64,000 nt of DNA, taken from NCBI GenBank assembly GCA_001657325.1, contig LWRO01000001.1:124001-188000 (forward strand), in the 5' to 3' direction. This stretch comes from Geitlerinema sp. BBD 1991-9 (lineage in GTDB: Bacteria; Cyanobacteriota; Cyanobacteriia; Cyanobacteriales; Geitlerinemataceae). Below the pieces are notes generated by a model that saw only the letters and a list, made by a program, of their open reading frames with translations, was not told the DNA's origin and did not search any database. Positions 1 to 10,200 of the stretch are shown here, piece after piece. Every line of letters begins with the position of its first letter. The stretch's first letter is position 1. The position numbers were made by a program, and so were the translations under genes.

Positions 1-482
1 TCTATTTAGATAAAATATACAGTTCTAGATGCTGAAAAACTGTGTCGATCGAGTCTTGAGAGAGATATTGTAGGATCGATTGAAATACTCTAGATACTGA
101 CGCCGATCGATTTGAAGGCTTGAAATATAATTAAATTTTACGAAGAATCTTCAACGTCACGAACAACAGATTGAGTAATAGAGAAGCTTTAAAAACGTGT
201 AAATAGTATGAATCGATCGATCGAAAGAAACTCGAGGAGACCGATCGAGCTATATCATCCCATCAGACGCCTGAACTGTGAAATACGAACGAAGAAGTTT
301 GATTCACATCCTCCTACAAAATTCTTAAAATATTTTCAATGGGAACTGTATATCGGCTCTTCTGAGAAAGATGATTTTTAGGCGATAATATAGAGTCGTT
401 AGTATAGACTTTCAAGCCAGGGGGTCCGTGCGAAACCTCGATCGGCCGCGATCCTGCTCTGCGTCTTGGTATACGAGCCACA
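1..482. other. Intergenic stretch before the histidine kinase gene
   Basis: I see no convincing gene here; open frames are short and run antisense into the kinase gene. The stretch is AT-rich at the left and contains several CGATCGA/TCGATCGA words, a pattern seen throughout the window. It presumably holds the promoter of the kinase gene at 483, but I cannot point to a clear -35/-10 pair. Confidence 0.5.
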
Positions 483-3400
483 ATGTTCGATTTCCGTCGT
501 TTAGAAACTAAATTTACAGCCCTACTGCTTCTCGTCTTTTGTGGCGGAATTCTATTAAGCGGGATCGTACTGTCGTCAGCCATGCAACATCAGACTGAAG
601 AGATCGCGATCGATCGCGCTCAGATGCTGGTGACGAGCATTAATGCCATTCGCAAGTACATGACTGACGAACTCGCTCCCCAACTGGCTCAACCGGAGAC
701 GCCCCAGGAAAAGTTCCCGCTCGAAGTCTTTCCCGGCCATGCCGTTCAACGTGTTTTCGAGAACTTTCGCCGACAGGAAGCCTATCGCAACTACATCTAC
801 AAAAACGCAGCATCCAATCCCACCAACCCACAAAACAAAGCTGACGCATTCGAGAGCCAATTGCTCGATCGATTCCGAGACAACCCCGCATTAGACCGCT
901 TATCCGGCTATCGAAATCTCAACGGCGAGCACCTATTTTACCTGTCTTATCCTCTCAAACTGAGCGATCCGAACTGCTTACAGTGTCATTCAACCCCCGA
1001 ACGAGCGCCGAGAGAACTCCTCGCCACCTACGGCACCGAAGGGGGATTTGGTTGGAAACTCAACGAGATCGTCGCCGCAGAAACCGTTTACATTCCAGCA
1101 GACGCTCTCATCACTCGCCAGAATCGCTTGCTGTCGAGCGTCCTGACGATCTTCATCGGAACCTTTGCCCTTGCGATTTTGGTCATCAAACGCCTGTTGC
1201 ACAAGGGCGTTATTCAACCGATCTCGATCCTCACGCAGTGGACGAGACGATTGCACGATCGCAACTGGAACACGAACGATGCAGTCGATCGACTGGTCGA
1301 TCGTGGCGACGAAACCGGTCATCTCGCGCGAGCCTTCCAACATCTCCTCTGCGAAGTGCGAGAACGAGAGCAACAACTACAAAACAACGCAACAACCATC
1401 CGCCACTTATACGAAACGACCACCTGTTCGGATATCGACTTTGAAGAGCGTATCGCTCGGATTCTAGATCTCGGATGTCAACATTTTGACTTACCCCTCG
1501 GTATCGTTGCTCGCATTCAGGATAGCGACTGTTACGTTGTGGCCGTCCGCTCTACCCATAACGTTGCCCTTCCCATTAAAAAAGGACGGCGAATTCCACT
1601 CCAAGAAAGCTATGGCTTAGAAACCCTTAAAGCAGGAAAACCGCTCGGCATTCACAACATTCGAGCTTCAGAAGAACGATCGCAACACTGGGCCGATCGA
1701 GGTTTGTTCCTGGAAGCTTATCTCGGAACGCCCATAACGGCAACCGGAAAAATCTATGGCATTTTAGCGTTTGTCAGTCCGTTGCCTCACGCCCCGTTTA
1801 CCGAACCTCAAAAAGACTTGCTGCAGCTCATGGCGCAATGGATGGGAGGCGAACTCGAACGCCAGGATGCCAAACGAGAATTAGAGCAAGCTCGAGATCG
1901 CGCCCTCGCCGCGACGCAAGCCAAGAGCGATTTTCTGGCCGTGATGAGTCACGAAATCCGAACGCCGATGAATGCCGTCATCGGAATGACGAGCTTATTG
2001 CTCGATACCGAGCTTGATTCCCAACAACGAGATTTCGTCGAAACTATTCGAGGCAGTGGAGACGCGCTGTTGGTTTTGATTAACGATATTCTCGACTTTT
2101 CCAAAATCGAAGCGGGGTGCATGGAACTCGAACACCAACCCTTTGTCATTGCATCCTGTATTGAAGAGGCGCTGTCCCTTTTTGCCGCTAAGGCAGCAGA
2201 CAAACAATTAGAGTTAGCGTCGTTTATGGCTGCCAAGGTTCCTTATGCCGTCGTGGGTGACGTTTCCCGCGTGCGGCAAATTCTCGTCAACGCGATCGGC
2301 AACGCCATTAAATTTACAGAAACTGGCGAAGTGGTCGTTTCTGTTGAAGCCGAATCGATCTCGACCATCGACAAGCCTGAAACGCCCTCGCGCCATCGCC
2401 TACAATTTGCGGTGCGCGATACCGGAATTGGTATTCCCAAAGATCGCCGAGATCGATTGTTTCAATCCTTCTCTCAAGTCGATTCCTCGACAACAAGACG
2501 TTATGGCGGAACGGGATTGGGACTGGCTATCAGCAAGCGCCTGGCCGAAATGATGGGCGGCACGATGTGGGTTGAAAGCGTAGAAGGCCAAGGTTCCACG
2601 TTCTTCTTTACGGTCGTTGTCGAGGCGACCCCAGACACCTACCGAGTAGACCCCTCGAGCATCGGTCAATACTTAACGGGTAAACGAGTGGCGATCGTCG
2701 ACGATAACGCCACCAATCGCCGCATTTTAGCGCTCCAGGCTCGATCGTGGCACGCCGTTCCTGAAGCCTTTGAGTCGGGAATTCAAGCGCTAGCAGCATT
2801 CGCTCGCTCGGCCCCGTTCGATTTAGCCATTATCGATTTACAAATGCCGGCTCTCGACGGCATCGCTCTGTCCCGCAAAATTCGCCAACATCCTCACGGA
2901 AAAACGCTTCCGTTGGTATTGTTAAGCTCGTGGGGAGATGCGGCCTCGGTGCGACAAGAAGCAAAGGATGTTAATTTTGCGGCAATTCTAACGAAGCCGA
3001 TCGGCACCGAACAACTCCATCGCGTTTTGCTCGAGCTGTTCGGCAAACATCCCGTGCGTCTATCACCTGAGCCTGAGACAGGAGCGTCTGTGAGAAAATC
3101 CAAACCCGAACGTGTTTCGTCTTTGCGAATTTTGCTGGCGGAGGACAACGCCACCAACCAAAAAGTTGCCCTACGAATTCTCGAGCGCAAAGGCTATCGT
3201 GCGGATGTGGCAGCAAACGGACTCGAAGCGATCGAAGCAGTGCGCCGTCAAACTTACGATGTCATCTTGATGGACGTTCAAATGCCTGAAATGGACGGTC
3301 TCGATGCAGCTCGCCAAATCTGTAGAGAGTTTCCCCCCACCGAACGTCCGTACATTATTGCGATGACAGCTAACGCAACGGCAGAAGATCGACAACGGTG

Positions 3401-3539
3401 TCTCGATGCCGGAATGGACGACTACTTGACGAAGCCTATTCGCATTCCGGCGTTGGTTCAGGCGCTGGAAAACTGTGCGTCCCGTTTGGGGCAATCGCCT
3501 GAGGAGCGATCGTCCAACGGAACGCAAAAAACGGGATAA
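483..3539 (+). CDS. Hybrid sensor histidine kinase with periplasmic c-heme (DUF3365/Tll0287-like) domain
   Basis: A 1018-residue membrane kinase. Seen in order: a first transmembrane segment (about residues 12-33), a periplasmic region ending in CLQCH at 165-169, a second transmembrane segment (about 216-238), HAMP (about 240-295), GAF (about 315-460), HisKA with SHEIRTP and His490, HATPase, then two receiver domains with the motifs IIDLQMP and LMDVQMP. The CxxCH motif is the covalent heme c signature of DUF3365 (Tll0287-like) domains, so the sensor probably reads redox state or a small gas. The GAF domain may sense a second signal. It is followed 63 bases downstream by murD but need not be functionally linked to it. 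No cognate response regulator is adjacent; the two receivers suggest phosphorelay output. The ATG at 483 gives a proper membrane-anchored N-terminus. Confidence 0.88.
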   Translation: MFDFRRLETKFTALLLLVFCGGILLSGIVLSSAMQHQTEEIAIDRAQMLVTSINAIRKYMTDELAPQLAQPETPQEKFPLEVFPGHAVQRVFENFRRQEAYRNYIYKNAASNPTNPQNKADAFESQLLDRFRDNPALDRLSGYRNLNGEHLFYLSYPLKLSDPNCLQCHSTPERAPRELLATYGTEGGFGWKLNEIVAAETVYIPADALITRQNRLLSSVLTIFIGTFALAILVIKRLLHKGVIQPISILTQWTRRLHDRNWNTNDAVDRLVDRGDETGHLARAFQHLLCEVREREQQLQNNATTIRHLYETTTCSDIDFEERIARILDLGCQHFDLPLGIVARIQDSDCYVVAVRSTHNVALPIKKGRRIPLQESYGLETLKAGKPLGIHNIRASEERSQHWADRGLFLEAYLGTPITATGKIYGILAFVSPLPHAPFTEPQKDLLQLMAQWMGGELERQDAKRELEQARDRALAATQAKSDFLAVMSHEIRTPMNAVIGMTSLLLDTELDSQQRDFVETIRGSGDALLVLINDILDFSKIEAGCMELEHQPFVIASCIEEALSLFAAKAADKQLELASFMAAKVPYAVVGDVSRVRQILVNAIGNAIKFTETGEVVVSVEAESISTIDKPETPSRHRLQFAVRDTGIGIPKDRRDRLFQSFSQVDSSTTRRYGGTGLGLAISKRLAEMMGGTMWVESVEGQGSTFFFTVVVEATPDTYRVDPSSIGQYLTGKRVAIVDDNATNRRILALQARSWHAVPEAFESGIQALAAFARSAPFDLAIIDLQMPALDGIALSRKIRQHPHGKTLPLVLLSSWGDAASVRQEAKDVNFAAILTKPIGTEQLHRVLLELFGKHPVRLSPEPETGASVRKSKPERVSSLRILLAEDNATNQKVALRILERKGYRADVAANGLEAIEAVRRQTYDVILMDVQMPEMDGLDAARQICREFPPTERPYIIAMTANATAEDRQRCLDAGMDDYLTKPIRIPALVQALENCASRLGQSPEERSSNGTQKTG

Positions 3540-3602
3540 GATGATGAGAAATCGCGTTAAAGATTCGATCGAGTAGGTGCGACGCTTGCTCTCAAACAGG
3601 AT

Positions 3603-4952
3603 ATGTCAAAGGCTCACGTCATTGGGTTAGGAAAGTCAGGGTTTGCCGCAGCTCAGTTATTGAAATATAAAGGTTGGACGGTTACGGTGAGCGATTGCGG
3701 CCAGAACGAGGCGCTCCGACAACAACAGCAACAACTGGACGAACGCGACATCCCCGTGCGTCTCGGCGAAGCCTTCGATCCCGAGACCGTGAAATCTTTG
3801 GATTTGCTCGTGGTCAGTCCTGGCGTACCCTGGGATCTCCCCAACCTCCAGCGGGCGCGAGAATTGGGCATCGAGACGATCGGGGAAATGGAGTTGGCCT
3901 GGCGACACCTCCAACATGCTCCCTGGCTTGGCATTACGGGAACGAACGGGAAAACCACGACGACAGCTCTAACAGAAGCGATTTTTAAAGCGGCTGGATG
4001 TCACGCTCCAGCTTGTGGGAATATTGGCAATGCGGCGTGCGAGTTGGCGTTGGCCCAGGCGCAGGAGAACACACCTCTCAATTGGGTTATTGCTGAGGTG
4101 AGTAGTTATCAAATCGAGTCGTCAAAGACGCTTTCCCCCCGCATCGGTATTTGGACGACGTTCACCCCCGATCACCTGAGTCGCCACAAGACGATCGAGA
4201 ATTATTACGACATTAAAGCTAAACTCCTAGCTGCCTCGGAATTTCAAGTGTTCAACGGTGACGATCCTTACTTGCGGAATACAGCCACCCAGTGGCCGAA
4301 CGCCTATTGGACGAGTACGACGAACGATGCGGCGTTGAAACCGTTTGCCTACATTGAGGGGGATTCGGTGGTGGTAGATGGCGAGCCGGTCGTAGCGGTA
4401 TCAGCGTTGCAAATGCCCGGATCGCATAACCGTCAAAATTTGTTGATGTCAGTTGCGGCGGCGCGTTTAGCAGGACTCGATGCGGACGCGATCGCTGAGG
4501 CCATTGCTAAATTTCCGGGTGTTCCCCACCGCTTGGAGGTGTTGGGCTGTTGGAACGGCGTGCAATTTATTAACGATAGTAAGGCGACGAACTACGATGC
4601 GGCTGAGGTGGGTTTGGCTTCGGTTGCGACACCGGTAATTCTCATTGCTGGAGGCGAGCCGAAAGCTGGAGAGGCGAGGGCGTGGCTGAAAACGATTCGA
4701 GAAAAGGCGGCGTTCGTCTTGTTGATCGGGGAGGCGGCTTCGCTGTTTGCGGAAAAATTGGAGCAGGTCGGATACTCAAATTACGAAATTGCGGAAACGA
4801 TGGAACGGGCGGTGGTTCGATCGAGGGAAATGGCCCCCAAATACAACACAAAGACGGTGTTATTATCTCCGGCTTGTGCGAGTTTCGACCAGTACCCAAA
4901 TTTTGAAGCGCGTGGCGATCGCTTTCGCCAATTGTGTCGGGAATTTTTGTGA
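3603..4952 (+). CDS. murD: UDP-N-acetylmuramoyl-L-alanine:D-glutamate ligase MurD
   Basis: A cytoplasmic peptidoglycan precursor ligase that adds D-glutamate to UDP-MurNAc-L-alanine using ATP. At 449 residues it has the normal MurD length. The N-terminal Rossmann domain begins with GLGKSGFAAAQ, the central ATP loop is GITGTNGKTTTT (about residue 112), and conserved blocks NDSKATN and LSPACASFDQ lie in the C-terminal domain, as in the family. The ATG at 3603 gives an N-terminus that aligns with other MurD proteins. The next gene starts about 26 bases downstream and could be co-transcribed. Confidence 0.95.
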   Translation: MSKAHVIGLGKSGFAAAQLLKYKGWTVTVSDCGQNEALRQQQQQLDERDIPVRLGEAFDPETVKSLDLLVVSPGVPWDLPNLQRARELGIETIGEMELAWRHLQHAPWLGITGTNGKTTTTALTEAIFKAAGCHAPACGNIGNAACELALAQAQENTPLNWVIAEVSSYQIESSKTLSPRIGIWTTFTPDHLSRHKTIENYYDIKAKLLAASEFQVFNGDDPYLRNTATQWPNAYWTSTTNDAALKPFAYIEGDSVVVDGEPVVAVSALQMPGSHNRQNLLMSVAAARLAGLDADAIAEAIAKFPGVPHRLEVLGCWNGVQFINDSKATNYDAAEVGLASVATPVILIAGGEPKAGEARAWLKTIREKAAFVLLIGEAASLFAEKLEQVGYSNYEIAETMERAVVRSREMAPKYNTKTVLLSPACASFDQYPNFEARGDRFRQLCREFL

Positions 4953-4978
4953 TTTAGCGTTAGTGATGAGTTGAAACG

Positions 4979-6103
4979 GTGTCGAAATTTGCTTTGAATG
5001 CTAGTGGCTACCATTACGCTAAATTCGATGGTTTAAATCGCTATACTGGAGAATTATTAAAAACTTTTTTAAAATCGGGAATTCGAGATTTCAAGATTTA
5101 TACATCTGACAGCTTTTTATTTGAGAATTACATTCAAAACATCTCAAAAATTCCTTTTAAAAATATCGATCGAAACGATTTTAAAAATAATTTGCTTCGA
5201 TTGATTTGGCATCAAACACTTTTGCCCATTTCTCTCAAAAAGCGCAGCATCTCACTATTTTATTCGCCAGTTCCCGAAGGAATGCTGTTTCCTGTCTGTC
5301 CTCAGATTATCACTGTTCATGATATTTTACCCGTTTTGTTTCCCGAAACCTATCCGAGAATTAAATATTACTTTCAGTATATTTTGCCGCAACTTTTAAA
5401 AGTTTCTCAGGCAATTATAACGACTTCTGAAAATACCAAAAAAGATATAGATTCGCGATTTAAATTAAAAAACAAACCGATTTATGTCGTTTATCAAGGA
5501 TATCGAAAAGAAATCTTCAATATCAAAAAACCGGCCGATCGAGCCTCAATTTTACAACACTACAACCTACAAAACTTTATTCTTTGCGTTGGCGAAACCC
5601 GTCCTTACAAAAACATCCGCCGTCTCATCGAAGCCTTTGCTCGTGCGAACGTTCCCGACCTCGACTTAGCGATTGTCGGAAAACTGAACAAACTCGATCG
5701 ATCGATCGTCGATTATCCCAAAGCATTCGGAATTGTCGATCGAGTTAAATTTCTCGGTTTCGTTCCCGACAACGCCCTCGCCGATTTATACCGAACCGCA
5801 ATCGCATTTGTCTTCCCCTCCCTCTACGAAGGATTTGGGATTCCCCCTCTCGAAGCGATGGCTTGCGGATGTCCCGTCGTCGTTTCCCACGCCGCCTCAA
5901 TTCCCGAAGTGTGCAACAATGCAGCGGAGTATGTCGATCCGCTAAACGTCGACAGTATTGCAGCAGGAATTTACCGAGTTGCAACAGATGCAAACGCACG
6001 ATCGACCTTGCGACAGCGGGGACTCGATCGCGTCAAAGCATTTAGCTATCGTCAGATGTTTGCCGAAATTCTGGAAATTTTGAGGGAGTACGAACCCAAC
6101 TAA
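4979..6103 (+). CDS. Family 1/4 glycosyltransferase (GT-B fold)
   Basis: A 374-residue retaining GT4-type glycosyltransferase, probably acting on a cell-surface polysaccharide. The C-terminal nucleotide-sugar domain has FCVGETRPYKN-like sequence (about residues 200-215), the EGFGIPPLEAMACGCPVV block (about 285-300) and the ASIPEVC motif, all typical of GT4 enzymes. The gene opens with GTG at 4979, shortly after murD. Base use changes inside the gene: roughly the first 580 bases (acceptor-binding half) are clearly AT-rich, with runs of A and T, while the rest matches the neighbours. This may reflect recombination. The acceptor and sugar cannot be told from sequence. Confidence 0.85.
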   Translation: MSKFALNASGYHYAKFDGLNRYTGELLKTFLKSGIRDFKIYTSDSFLFENYIQNISKIPFKNIDRNDFKNNLLRLIWHQTLLPISLKKRSISLFYSPVPEGMLFPVCPQIITVHDILPVLFPETYPRIKYYFQYILPQLLKVSQAIITTSENTKKDIDSRFKLKNKPIYVVYQGYRKEIFNIKKPADRASILQHYNLQNFILCVGETRPYKNIRRLIEAFARANVPDLDLAIVGKLNKLDRSIVDYPKAFGIVDRVKFLGFVPDNALADLYRTAIAFVFPSLYEGFGIPPLEAMACGCPVVVSHAASIPEVCNNAAEYVDPLNVDSIAAGIYRVATDANARSTLRQRGLDRVKAFSYRQMFAEILEILREYEPN

Positions 6104-6140
6104 CCCCCCCACCCCCAAACCGGCTTCCTGTCAGGCTATC

Positions 6141-6160
6141 CTTCTCGAGTTCTCGAGAAG
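6141..6160. terminator. Inverted repeat between convergent genes
   Basis: Nine-base arms CTTCTCGAG and CTCGAGAAG separated by TT form a near-perfect palindrome between the glycosyltransferase and the convergent PRC-barrel gene. There is no clear T tract, so a terminator role is only a guess from position. Confidence 0.35.
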
Positions 6161-6226
6161 ACCGTCTTCGACACCGAACGTCCAACAGCGAATTGCGAAC
6201 AGTCAAGACGGCTCGCCGCTGCTTTT

Positions 6227-7237
6227 CTAATAACCCGCTTCTTCCTCGTATTCCGGCTGTTTGGCTTTCTGAGGGATGTTGACCTTCGGCGGATTGTAAG
6301 ACCTGCGATCCTCATCGTCCGCCCAAGCATCGGCTTCTACATCCTCATATTCTGTAGGTGCAGCGTACTCGGGGTATTCCGCTTCCTCGTAAATGGGTTC
6401 GTCCCGATAAGGTTCTTCAGGATACGACGTTTCGTAAGTACTGCGGGAGGCTTCGCTCCAATTCGTTTCTTCTGCTTCCTCGTATTCCACGTAAACGGGT
6501 TCCGGTTCCTCACGATAGATCGGTTCGGGTTCCGGTTGTGTCCATTCATCCTCATCCCATTGGGATTCCACAGGAGGCTGTACCGCAGGACGGCGGCGTT
6601 CGGGAGGTGAAACGGGAATGCCGCTTCCCAATTGATTTTCCGGGCGAGCGGTGGGCGTGTAGAATTCCTCTTCTTCTTCCCGCTCCCACGGTGCGGTTCC
6701 CAATCCCAAACGCTCCATCACACCGACGGAAAGCTGAGTCAGTCGTTCTTCTGCCCCTTCAAAGACGATCAGTCGGTTCGGACCGCTACTGACAATTTCT
6801 TCAATGGGTAACTCGTAGGTACTCAGGAGTTGTTCGGGAATCTGTGGCAGTCCGAGGGAGGCGATAATAATCGAAGCGACCTGTCCGTCGCGGGTGTCGA
6901 ATTTGAACCCGCGAACTCGACCGAGTGGTTCTCCCGTTTCCGTAATAACTTCGCTGTTGATGAGGTTGCTGTAGGGTTCGACATCGAGGTCGTCTTCAAT
7001 AACCTCTTGGTTATCGACGAGAATCACGTCTCCGATTTGTCGAATTCGATCGAGCTGCATGTAGCGAGGCAGTCCGGCGACCGCGAGAATATTTTCCCGC
7101 ATTCCCAAAGCGACGACTTGTCGTCGATCGATATCAACCCACAGTTGACTCACGACCCCTAACCGTTTCCCGGAGTCGCGCGTAATTACTTGAGTTCCTA
7201 GCAGATCGGAGCGTTGGCGGATATGTTCGGATGTCAT
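6227..7237 (-). CDS. PRC-barrel domain protein with acidic, low-complexity C-terminus
   Basis: 336 residues. Two PRC-barrel units are visible, about residues 8-85 (starting RSDLLGTQVIT) and 92-170 (starting NSEVITETGEPLG). The rest, about 190-336, is disordered and rich in Glu, Pro and Tyr. PRC-barrels bind protein or RNA partners in ribosome maturation and photosynthetic complex assembly; the partner here is unknown. The gene follows smc by 48 bases on the same strand, so the two are probably co-transcribed. A chromosome-related role would be inferred only from that neighbourhood. Confidence 0.8.
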   Translation of the reverse strand: MTSEHIRQRSDLLGTQVITRDSGKRLGVVSQLWVDIDRRQVVALGMRENILAVAGLPRYMQLDRIRQIGDVILVDNQEVIEDDLDVEPYSNLINSEVITETGEPLGRVRGFKFDTRDGQVASIIIASLGLPQIPEQLLSTYELPIEEIVSSGPNRLIVFEGAEERLTQLSVGVMERLGLGTAPWEREEEEEFYTPTARPENQLGSGIPVSPPERRRPAVQPPVESQWDEDEWTQPEPEPIYREEPEPVYVEYEEAEETNWSEASRSTYETSYPEEPYRDEPIYEEAEYPEYAAPTEYEDVEADAWADDEDRRSYNPPKVNIPQKAKQPEYEEEAGY

Positions 7238-7285
7238 TCTAGGTGGAATCCTACGAGTCGAATCCTGACTTAATATACTGTAATA

Positions 7286-10200
7286 TCACACAGACGCACT
7301 TTCATGTTGTAAGGTCAAACCCAAAACCTGCGTGTACGCCCCTCGAGCTTGGGTCACACCGATCGTGCGTTGGGACGATGCAATCATGGGACGACGCAAA
7401 CTGACCACTATAAATTGTGCGTGTCGTGCTTGCTTCTCGATCATTTTAGCTAATCGTTCCACATTTGCCCCGTCGAGAAACATATCGACTTCGTCAAAAG
7501 CGTAAAACGGCGACGGACGATAGCGCTGCAACGCGAAAATAAAACTCAGAGCCGTCAGAGATTTTTCACCCCCTGACATGGAAGCCAACCGTTGAACGGG
7601 CTTTCCTTTGGGGTGAGCGACGAGGTTTAAACCACTGCTAAACGGATCGTCAGGATCGCTCAGTTGTAAGTAACCGTCCCCTTGAGACAGTTCGGCGAAA
7701 ATGGTGGCAAAGTTTTCGTTGACAGCATCGAAGGCTTCTCGAAACGCTCGAAAACGCAACGTCGTAAAGTTTTCAATCCGCAACATCAATTCCGTGCGTT
7801 CGCCTTCGAGAATTGCCAGTTTTTCCGATAGATCGGCGAGGCGAGCTTGGGTTCGATCGAATTCTTCTAACGCCAACATATTGACGGGTTCCATGGCTTC
7901 GATGCGTTTGGCGATCGATCTCAATTCTTTTTGCAGGACGTCCAACTTCACGTTGGGTGGAACTTCAGGCATCGGTTCGGGCAATTCCTGCTGTTGTTCC
8001 CGTAATTGTTCGCGAACTTGCTGTAACTGTTCGTGTCGCCCGTCTTGGGTTTCTTGGAGTTTTTGAATTCGCCAATCGAGTTGTTGCTGCGTCACTCGCC
8101 ACTCGCGCAAGGCGGTTTCAGTACGATCGCGAACTTGTTTTTCTTCCCCCAACTTCACCTCGATTTCAGCAATCGCCGCCCGCGTTTGTTCGAGTTGTCG
8201 ATCGATTCCCACTTCTCGATCGCGTAACGCCGCCGCTTGAATTTGCTGCTGTTCTTGCTGTTGCTGTAAGGTTTCTCGCTGGTGTTGGCTGTCGTGGATT
8301 TTTTCCGTCAGTCGATCGATTCGATCGACCAAGTCTCGCACCTGTTCTTCCGCTTGTCGCACGTCACGAGATCGATCGGCTAAAACCGCCTCCCGTTCTT
8401 GAATTTGCGCCTGCAACTGTTGCCATTCACTATGAGTTTGAGATTTCTCGAGTTCCGCCAGTTGCGCCCGAAGTTGCTGGAGTTCGCTTTCTAACAGGGG
8501 AAGTTCTCCCTCCAACTGTTGCAATCGCGCTCCGGCGGTGTCGAGTTCCTGGCGAAAGTTGTCGAGTTGCGATCGACCTCGATCGAGTTGCGCGTGCAAT
8601 CCCTGGATTTCGTCTCGAACCCGTTCGGCTTTAAGCTGCACTTCCCGATAGTGTTGCTTCGCGTCCGCTAAAGCTTTCGACGCTAACTTCACTTCTCCCG
8701 CCCACCGCGTGATTTCAGCATCGCAGCGCTCTAGAATTTCGGCAATTTTCGCCAGTCGATCGCGCAATTCCCGCACTTCCGCCGACTCTTCCGTCTCCAC
8801 CGAACCGAAGTGCAAGTGCGAAGAATTCCCGCGATTGGCTCCCCCCGTCATCGCCCCGCTGGTTTCGAGAAGTTCGCCGTCGAGGGTGACGATACGGGTT
8901 TTTCCCAAAACCGTTCGTGCGTTGTCGAGTCGATCGAACACGACAGTATTTCCGAATACGTAAGCAAACACCTCGTCATAGCGCTCGTCACACTCGAGGA
9001 GGTTGACGGCGTAATCGAGAAATCCCGCCGTCCGCTCGACTTCGCGATGGGGGGAAAAGCGAGGGGCGCGAATTTTATTGAGGGGTAAAAACGTAGCACG
9101 TCCGGCGCGTTTTTCCTTCAGCAGTTGAATCGCTGCTGAAGCCACCAAGTCGTCTTCCACCACGAGAAAGCCCAATCGCCCGCCAGCAGCCGTTTCCAAG
9201 GCTAACTGATAGCCGGGTTCGACACGCCCCAACTGCGCCACTAAACCGCAAATACCACTCAGTCCAGATTGCATCACCAGTTGCGTGGCGTAGCTTCCCG
9301 AGGCTTCTCGCATGGCGTGGGTTTGCGCTTCTAATTTATCGAGCCGCCGTTGTTTCTCCCGCTGTTCTCGGTGTAAGCGGTTTTGGGTTTCTTGCTGGAT
9401 TTGTAATTCTTCTTCGGCGGCTTTGGCTTGTCGATCGAGGGTTCCGAGTCGTTCTCGCGCCTCGGCTTCCTGTTGACTGAGAGTTTCCGCCTGTTGTTGT
9501 TTTTCCGTCAAATCTCGATCGAGATCGGAAATCGACTGTTCCCGTTCTCGAATTTGTTCGGTTAAGTGCGTCACCCGTTCCGAAAGTTGCACTCGTTCCG
9601 ATCTCAGCGGTTCGAGCGTCTGGAGGAGGGTTTCCGTTTTTCGCCGCAGTTGCGTCTGTTCTTGCACCCAAGCTTGGGCGCTGGCGGCGAGGGCGTTGGC
9701 GGCCTCTCGGGTTCGATCGAGATCCCCCCGCGCTTCATCTCGCGCCGCTTTCAATCTCGCTAGGGTTTCCGTTTCGAGGATCTGCTGTTGTTGCTGAAAT
9801 TCAGTAATATTTTGTTGCCAGAACTTGATATTTCCTTCGATTTGTGATACAGAAGCTTGCGTCTGCTCCCGTTGCTGTTGCAGTTCTGCCTGTCGTTCTT
9901 GAAGTTGCCGTTTTTCCGCCTGTTGTTGCGCGAGGGTAGCTTGTTGAGCGATCAGTTCGTCTTCCCCCAAGGCGCGAACTTTCGCGTTGAGGGTTTCGAG
10001 TTCTTCGTGGGTGGTGTGAATTCGTGCAGTGAGTTGCGACAGTTCTTCCGTCAGTTGCGCTCGCGTTCGATCGCCGGCTTCGATTTGTTCGCGAATTTTC
10101 CCCTCTCGATCGCGCAATTGCTGCCAGTTGAGGACGATTTCCCACTGTTGTTTTTGATGGAGTTCGGCTCTGAGTTGTTGGTATTTTTCCGCTTTGACGC

